DNA of 64,000 nt from positions 62,001-126,000 of the forward strand of contig NZ_LGDY01000103.1 of the NCBI RefSeq assembly GCF_001279525.1, written 5' to 3'. Within the stretch, counting starts at the first letter, position 1. Each line of letters starts with the position of its first letter. The position numbers were made by a program, and so were the translations under genes. Of the stretch, positions 60,301 through 64,000 are shown piece by piece. This DNA comes from Nocardia sp. NRRL S-836. Its GTDB lineage: Bacteria > Actinomycetota > Actinomycetes > Mycobacteriales > Pseudonocardiaceae. The notes under the pieces were generated by a model. The model saw nothing but the letters and a program-made list of their open reading frames with translations. It searched no databases and had not been told where the DNA came from.

Positions 60301-60397
60301 CGAGCTCCGCGGCAGTGGCGGTTCCGGTCGCGCCCGCGGTCGCCGTGGCCGCCGCGAGCAGTTGTAGGAAATGACGTCGGGCGAGGGACGAGTTCAT
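57335..60397 (-). CDS. Secreted GH115 xylan alpha-1,2-glucuronidase
   Basis: This 1020-residue enzyme of family GH115 removes (4-O-methyl-)glucuronic acid side chains from glucuronoxylan. The N terminus SSLARRHFLQLLAAATATA is a twin-arginine-like signal. Recognisable blocks are YGTYDLSRAIGVSPWYWWDD, FVKYRGIFINDENPALGTWA, NYVWPAVWGRAFAEDDPLNH, GIVMGTSHEAPMLR, VTVGMRGNGDTQLPD and VVFPDDNWGNLCRLP. GGAGGAG is 8 nt before ATG 60397. It lies 21 bp after the MalG-type permease gene and 19 bp before a xylanase gene. Confidence 0.93.
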   Translation of the reverse strand: MNSSLARRHFLQLLAAATATAGATGTATAAELVSAQGGAGRFPLVSRGKAAALVVSAADHPGVVRVAGDLQADVHRVTGIQPVLLNALPDHGDVVLIGTVGSPLVDSLVSAGKLDVSGIRGRWETSLTEEVRTGGRRVLVITGSDPRGTIYGTYDLSRAIGVSPWYWWDDVPAEHRDELHVWSERHSLGTPFVKYRGIFINDENPALGTWAPRYFGPGHAPGHPGGFNHLFWEKVFETLLRLKGNYVWPAVWGRAFAEDDPLNHATASRYGIVMGTSHEAPMLRGIEEWNRHAVPAVRDADGNITKPGHDPYGGTGEWSFRRNADAIRAYWTDGIRRMVDEDIEGVVTVGMRGNGDTQLPDGDSIELMRSIIAAEQDVLAQVTGRDPATIPQVWTLYKEVLRYWDKGLRPPDHVTVVFPDDNWGNLCRLPDRSLPPRAGGYGLYYHFDYVGVGRNYKWVDTCALANLWEQLHQAAEYGVSRLWVANVGDFKGNELPTQFFLDFAWNPAALPLERLSTWERGYAEQNFGRRDAAAIAEVLDTYGRLQARRKPELLNRRISVEGTTIVNDDRATPFSLVNYREIDRVTEEWQRLADRAERLGARLPAAYRDAYFELVLYQVKATANLYELRRAEFTNLFHAAQGRASANDLATTTDARFADDQALAARFNTAVAGGKWQGFQTQPHIGYGDVERYGPNAPWQQPEKDNVALPDEVFPPVRRITPAGPAEMGVAIDGSEQWWPSSSDTPVLPELSPFQTAPVPFIDVFNRGSEPFSCTIRAGAPWLQVRPASGRVDQQLRATVEVDWSRAPKGTTRVPVVVSGAGRTVTVQAPVSNPDLPRSWRQGFVEAGGYVSIEAEHHSANVAAGGVRWRRIPGIGRTGAGMKPFPVTAASQEPGRGPRLEYRLTLLTPGEVTVWAHLSPRAGVLPVPGLRYAVSFDDEAPQVVDVIKSTGADHTLMNRPWERMTSDNVNRTATRHLIGTAGPHTLRFWMVGPTLVVQKLVVDTGGLRTSYLGPPESKRM

Positions 60398-60418
60398 CGT
60401 CGAGCTCCTCCGCGGGTG

Positions 60419-61234
60419 TCAGCCCTTCACCGAGCCGGTGAGTCCACCGACCATCCGTCGTTCGGCGAGCACGAAGAACGTGAGCGCCGGGATCATGGAC
60501 AGCGCGGTGAAGGCGAGCACCTTCGCGGTGTCCTGGGTGTGCTCCGACTGGAACATCGCGACGCCCAGCGGGAGGGTGAAGTTGCTGGAGTCGTTGAACA
60601 CGAGCAACGGCAGCAGGAAGAAGTTCCAGCTGCTGACGAACGCGAGCACGGACACCGTCGACAACGCCGGCCGCGACAGCGGCAGCAGGATCCGCCAGAA
60701 GAACCCGAGCTTGGCCGCGCCGTCGAGCAGCGCGGCGTCCTCCAGCTCCACGGGGATGGCGTGCATGAACGGCCGCAGGATCACGATCGTCATCGGCAGC
60801 GAGAACGCCGCCTCCGGGAGCGCGACCCCGAGGGGGTTTTCGAGCAGCCCGAGCTGGCGCAGCCACAGGTACAGCGGCAGCGTCGCCACCCCGAGCGGGA
60901 ACAGCAGCCCGAGCGTGAACAGCGTGTAGAACGCCTCCCGGCCCCGGAAGGCGTAGCGGGACAACGCGAACGCCGCCATCGCGCCGAACACGACCGCCAG
61001 CGTCGTGGCGATCACCGCGATCAGCGCGCTGTTGCCGAGCAGCCGCCAGAACACCGGTGAGGTGGCCACGTCGGCGTAGTTCGTCCACACCCACGGGCCG
61101 GGCAGGCCCGCGGGCGAGGAGTTGATCTGCGCCGTGGTGCGGAACCCGCCCAGCAGCACGAACAGCAGCGGCACGACCGTGACGCCGACGACGGCGAACG
61201 CGGCCAGGTAGCCCGCGGTGTTGCGACGTGCCAA
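60419..61234 (-). CDS. ABC transporter permease (MalG type), xylo-oligosaccharide importer
   Basis: This 271-residue membrane protein has about six helices and the EAA-type loop AALLDGAAKLGFFWRILLPL. It pairs with the MalF-type permease just upstream. The start is TTG 61234, one base after the upstream stop; a weak GGTGAG serves as ribosome site. No ATPase is in the operon; actinobacterial sugar importers commonly use the shared MsiK ATPase encoded elsewhere. Confidence 0.9.
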   Translation of the reverse strand: MARRNTAGYLAAFAVVGVTVVPLLFVLLGGFRTTAQINSSPAGLPGPWVWTNYADVATSPVFWRLLGNSALIAVIATTLAVVFGAMAAFALSRYAFRGREAFYTLFTLGLLFPLGVATLPLYLWLRQLGLLENPLGVALPEAAFSLPMTIVILRPFMHAIPVELEDAALLDGAAKLGFFWRILLPLSRPALSTVSVLAFVSSWNFFLLPLLVFNDSSNFTLPLGVAMFQSEHTQDTAKVLAFTALSMIPALTFFVLAERRMVGGLTGSVKG

Positions 61235-61235
61235 C

Positions 61236-62213
61236 TCAGCTCACCGCCCTGGTCAAGGCGCCCTGGGTGTCCCGGCGCAACGCGAACCGCTGGTAGAACA
61301 ACGCGAACGTGAAGCAGATGATGAACAGGATCACCGCGACCGCACTGCCGAACCCGAACTCGTAGCGCTTGAACCCGTGGTCGATCAGGTAGGTCGCCAT
61401 GGTCGTGGACGCGTTGGCCGGACCGCCGAGCGTCATGATCCAGACCAGGTCGAACAGCTGCAGCGACCCGATCACCGACAGGAAGATCCACACGCGGATC
61501 GTGGGCCCCAGCAACGGGAGCACCACGTGCCGGGTGGTCTGCCAGGCGGTCGCGCCGTCGAGCGCGGCGGCCTCCCGCAGCTCGGCGGGAACGCCCTGGA
61601 GCCCCGCCAGCAGCAGGATCACGCCGAACCCGATGTACTTCCACGTGATCACGACGAACAGCGTGTAGAGCACGATCTTCGGGTCGGCCAGCCACTGCTG
61701 CACGAGCCCGCCGAGGCCCACGCCGCGCAGCACCTGGTCGACGAACCCGCCCGGCTGCAGCATCAGCAGCCAGATCACCGCCGTGACGGCCTCGGACAGC
61801 ACGTACGGCGCGAAGACCACCATCCGCAGGAACGTCCGTCCGTGCAGCTTCCGGTTCAGCAGCAGCGCGAGACCGATGCTGAGCGGGAGCTGCACGACGA
61901 TCGACAGCGTCGCGATGACCAGGTTGTGCCCGATGGCGCTCTGGAACACGTCACCGGAGAACGCCTCGACGTAGTTCTTCAGGCCGACGAAGTCGGTCAG
62001 CGGGCCGAAACCGTTCCAGGAGTAGAGGCTGTAGACCCCGGCCACCCCGATCGGCACGAGCACGAACCCGGCGAACAACACCAGGCCCGGTGCGAGCAGG
62101 AGGGCGAGCTCGAGACGGGTGCGCGTGCGGGACCGCCGCCGGGTGCCCCCAGCCGCTGGCGCGGGCGGACTGGGGGCGGTCAACGGCCGCGAGCTGGTCG
62201 CGGTGCTCATCAT
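61236..62213 (-). CDS. ABC transporter permease (MalF type), xylo-oligosaccharide importer
   Basis: This 325-residue membrane protein has six helices, with the EAA loop at AAALDGATAWQTTRHVVLPL. The ATG (62213, with a second ATG next to it) overlaps the stop of the binding-protein gene (AAATGATGAGC), giving translational coupling. The Pro/Ala-rich N terminus is cytoplasmic. Confidence 0.92.
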   Translation of the reverse strand: MMSTATSSRPLTAPSPPAPAAGGTRRRSRTRTRLELALLLAPGLVLFAGFVLVPIGVAGVYSLYSWNGFGPLTDFVGLKNYVEAFSGDVFQSAIGHNLVIATLSIVVQLPLSIGLALLLNRKLHGRTFLRMVVFAPYVLSEAVTAVIWLLMLQPGGFVDQVLRGVGLGGLVQQWLADPKIVLYTLFVVITWKYIGFGVILLLAGLQGVPAELREAAALDGATAWQTTRHVVLPLLGPTIRVWIFLSVIGSLQLFDLVWIMTLGGPANASTTMATYLIDHGFKRYEFGFGSAVAVILFIICFTFALFYQRFALRRDTQGALTRAVS

Positions 62214-63499
62214 TTGTTCCCGGCAGCTGCCTTGGTCACCGACTGCACGATGGTGTCCGGACCACCCTGACCGGCGAAGAAGTTCGCGATGGCGTCGTTG
62301 AGCGCCTGGCCGACGTTGGTCGGGAAGGCGATGTCGAAGTAGAACTGCAGGTGCGGCGACTTCGACACGTACTCGGCGATCTGCTTGTGCGTCTCGGTCT
62401 TCAGCGACGCCACGGCGTTCGGGTGGACCGGCAGGCCGGACCCGGTCGCGGCGAGCTTCTTCTGCACGTCCTCGCTGACGATGTGGCCCAGGAAGTCCGC
62501 GCACGCCTTGGCCGCCCGCGTGGTGCACGAGAAGCCGTCACCACCGCCGAGGACCGCCTTCGGGTCGCCCTCGCCACCCGGCACCGACGGGAACGGGAAC
62601 CAGCCGATCTTCGAGTCCAGGTCCTTGTCCTCGGACAACGCCTGCATCACGTCGGGGTTCCAGTCGCCCTGCAGCTCCATGGCTGCCTTGCCGTTGGCGA
62701 GCAGGCCGGCCGAGCTGCCGGCGCCCTGCTGGGCCGGCGTGCCGACGAACCCGTCCTGGAACGGCTTGGTGTCGATGAACGCCTTGAGGTTCTCGCCCGC
62801 CTTGGTGAAGCACGGGTCGGACAGCTCGGTCTTCTCCACCGCGGTCTTCAGCGCCTGGACGGAGCACTGCCGGATCGCGAAGTAGTTGTAGTAGAAGGCG
62901 TCCGGCCAGCGGTCCTTGCCACCGACCGCGATCGGCACCAGGTTGGCGGCCTTCAGCTTGGCCACCGCGGCGTTCAGCTCGTCCAGTGTGGACGGTGGAC
63001 TGGTGACGCCGGCGCTGGTGAAGAGGTCCTTGCGGTACCAGAACCCGACCGCGTGCATCTGGTAGGGCACACCGTACTGCTTGCCCTTGACCTGCCAGCC
63101 CTGCGCGGCCTGGCCCAGCGGGCCGATCCAGCCGGACGACGCCTGCGTGATGTCGGCGATCTTGCCGGAGCTGAGCTGCGAGGCGAGCCCGCCACCACCC
63201 CACTGCTGGAACAGGTCCGGCGGGGTGCTGCCCTGCAGGGCCAACGGCACCTTGGTCTGGAACTGCTCGTTCTGGATCGGCTCGATCGTGAACGACACGT
63301 CCTGGTGGGTCTTGTGGAAGTCGTCGGCGATCCCCTGCCAGATCGACTTCATCGGTTCGGTGGTCCGGTTGTGCCACCAGGTGAGCGTGACCGGACCGCC
63401 AGCGGAGGCATCGCCGCCGCCGCTGGTGCCGCTGCACGCGGCAAGCACGAGCGTCGCGGCTGCGGCGAGAGCGACGGACAACTTGTGCACAGAACGCAT
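62210..63499 (-). CDS. ABC transporter sugar-binding lipoprotein (family 1), xylo-oligosaccharide importer
   Basis: This 429-residue lipoprotein has a signal and lipobox LAACSG (Cys about residue 22) and a family-1 extracellular binding fold: VTLTWWHNRTTEPMKSIWQG, PDLFQQWGGGGLASQLSSGK, YGVPYQMHAVGFWYRKDLF, LQGDWNPDVMQAL. Position at the head of an operon with GH115, GH10 and GH43 genes points to xylobiose or (glucurono)xylo-oligosaccharides as ligand. A TTGACA -35 box and a LacI-type operator lie in the 137-bp gap to the divergent LacI gene. Confidence 0.92.
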   Translation of the reverse strand: MRSVHKLSVALAAAATLVLAACSGTSGGGDASAGGPVTLTWWHNRTTEPMKSIWQGIADDFHKTHQDVSFTIEPIQNEQFQTKVPLALQGSTPPDLFQQWGGGGLASQLSSGKIADITQASSGWIGPLGQAAQGWQVKGKQYGVPYQMHAVGFWYRKDLFTSAGVTSPPSTLDELNAAVAKLKAANLVPIAVGGKDRWPDAFYYNYFAIRQCSVQALKTAVEKTELSDPCFTKAGENLKAFIDTKPFQDGFVGTPAQQGAGSSAGLLANGKAAMELQGDWNPDVMQALSEDKDLDSKIGWFPFPSVPGGEGDPKAVLGGGDGFSCTTRAAKACADFLGHIVSEDVQKKLAATGSGLPVHPNAVASLKTETHKQIAEYVSKSPHLQFYFDIAFPTNVGQALNDAIANFFAGQGGPDTIVQSVTKAAAGNK

Positions 63500-63591
63500 T
63501 GAGGTCCACTCCTGACGACATCGGCCGAGTAGGACGGGGCGTGGTGAACGCCCTGCGGTGGTTGGAGAGAATTCCGTCTCGATCCCGCTGT

Positions 63592-63597
63592 GTCAAT
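63592..63597 (-). promoter_or_regulatory. -35 box of the xylan operon promoter
   Basis: TTGACA on the minus strand (63597-63592) sits next to the LacI operator at 63599-63612. The -10 box about 17 bp further on (around 63570-63575, AATTCT) is weak. Confidence 0.45.
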
Positions 63598-63598
63598 C

Positions 63599-63612
63599 GT
63601 TGTCGATAACGT
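63599..63612. promoter_or_regulatory. LacI operator between the xylan operon and its regulator
   Basis: CGTTGTCGATAACG is a palindrome with one mismatch and a central CG. It abuts the -35 box of the xylan operon and overlaps the -35 box of the LacI gene, so one bound repressor dimer could block both. Confidence 0.7.
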
Positions 63613-63629
63613 TTTACACGGCTAGTCTC
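63601..63629 (+). promoter_or_regulatory. Promoter of the divergent LacI gene
   Basis: TTGTCG (63601-63606), 17-bp spacer, TAGTCT (63624-63629). The GTG start lies only 7 nt past the -10 box, which implies a leaderless mRNA. Confidence 0.6.
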
Positions 63630-63636
63630 ACCCCCG

Positions 63637-64000
63637 TGCCCCCACGCTCACGTGTCACCATCCGTGATGTCGCCGCTCAGGCCGGCGTCTCGGTAGCCAC
63701 CGTGTCCAAGGTCCTCAACCAGCGCTACGGCGTCTCCGCCGACACGTTCGCGCGGGTGACGGCGGTGATCAAGGAGCTCGGCTACGAGGCGAGCCTGGTC
63801 GCGCAGAGCCTGCGCAACCACCGCACGAACGTCATCGGGATCCTGGTCGCCGACATAGAGCCGTTCAGCACCGAGCTGCTCAAAGGTGCCGCGGACGCCA
63901 TCCGCGGCACCGGTTTCGAGCTCGTCGTCTACTCGGCCGGCGGGCGCACCGGTGACCCGGAGGGCTGGGAACGCCGTTACCTCAGCCGGTTGAGCGGCAC
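63637..64000 (+). CDS. LacI-family regulator of the xylan operon (3' end outside window)
   Basis: About 121 residues are visible from GTG 63637 to the window edge. The helix-turn-helix is VTIRDVAAQAGVSVATVSKV, followed by the LacI hinge SLRNHRTNVIGILVADI and the start of the sugar-binding domain. It is divergent from the xylo-oligosaccharide importer with an operator overlapping its own -35 box, so it most likely represses the xylan operon and itself until a xylo-oligosaccharide is present. It is not a close paralog of the two LacI proteins at 1-3 kb. Confidence 0.88.

Overview
The DNA is very GC-rich and encoded at actinobacterial density: GTG and TTG starts, stop-start overlaps of the ATGA/GTGA type, leaderless-looking starts and many secreted polysaccharidases with ricin-type (CBM13) lectin modules. 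This fits a filamentous soil actinomycete, most likely of the Pseudonocardiales (Lentzea/Saccharothrix/Actinosynnema-like). The genus is an inference from style, not from a marker gene. I saw no tRNA, rRNA, CRISPR array, phage or insertion sequence. The window is a long carbohydrate-use region with at least 12 proteins likely to act on glycans.

Region by region. (1) 1-7 kb: a GH12 endoglucanase, two divergent paralogous LacI regulators, a surface lipoprotein with an SNase-like and a CBM2 domain, and a GH95 fucosidase-family enzyme. They share TCGAANCGNTTCGA operators and GTTCGA repeats. (2) 7.2-11.6 kb: a translationally coupled trio of MFS transporter, family-5 solute-binding lipoprotein and fused DppB-DppC permease, without an ATPase. 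(3) 11.6-15.6 kb: a GH5-CBM13 enzyme, a GntR/FadR regulator and a secreted BNR_4 propeller protein. (4) 15.7-27.7 kb: one long minus-strand transcription unit starting with a 41-aa leader ORF and a ribose-type ABC importer and continuing into an ebo gene cluster (eboC, an isomerase-eboA fusion, eboB, eboE, eboF) and an orphan LuxR-type HTH gene. A ROK regulator is divergent from it. (5) 27.9-29.6 kb: polyprenyl diphosphate synthase and a one-pass membrane protein.

(6) 29.7-42.3 kb: large secreted multidomain proteins combining ThuA, PQQ-type sugar dehydrogenase (GSDH), DUF1080, PKD, CBM6-like and CBM13 modules, with a CE1 esterase, a second ROK regulator, a TIM-barrel epimerase and a broken GH gene. 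A perfect CebR-type palindrome precedes the GSDH - ThuA/DUF1080 - CE1 operon. (7) 42.6-49.6 kb: a second ribose-type ABC importer in one operon with a Gfo/Idh/MocA oxidoreductase, a TIM-barrel isomerase and an inositol-3-phosphate synthase-like cyclase. (8) 49.8-53.6 kb: a CE1-CBM13 esterase, a PfpI-like protein and an SGNH esterase. (9) 53.6-64 kb: a complete glucuronoxylan operon, with MalEFG-type importer, GH115 alpha-glucuronidase, two GH10 xylanases and a GH43 enzyme, facing a divergent LacI regulator cut by the window end.

The secreted enzymes attack cellulose, xyloglucan, xylan and acetylated side chains; ABC systems import the products; LacI, ROK and GntR regulators gate each locus. 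The two most unusual elements are the ebo cluster embedded in a sugar-importer operon, with a possible cyclase partner 20 kb away, and the set of extracellular oxidation/keto-sugar genes (GSDH, DUF1080, ThuA, Gfo/Idh, isomerases), which could form an oxidative route of glycan breakdown.
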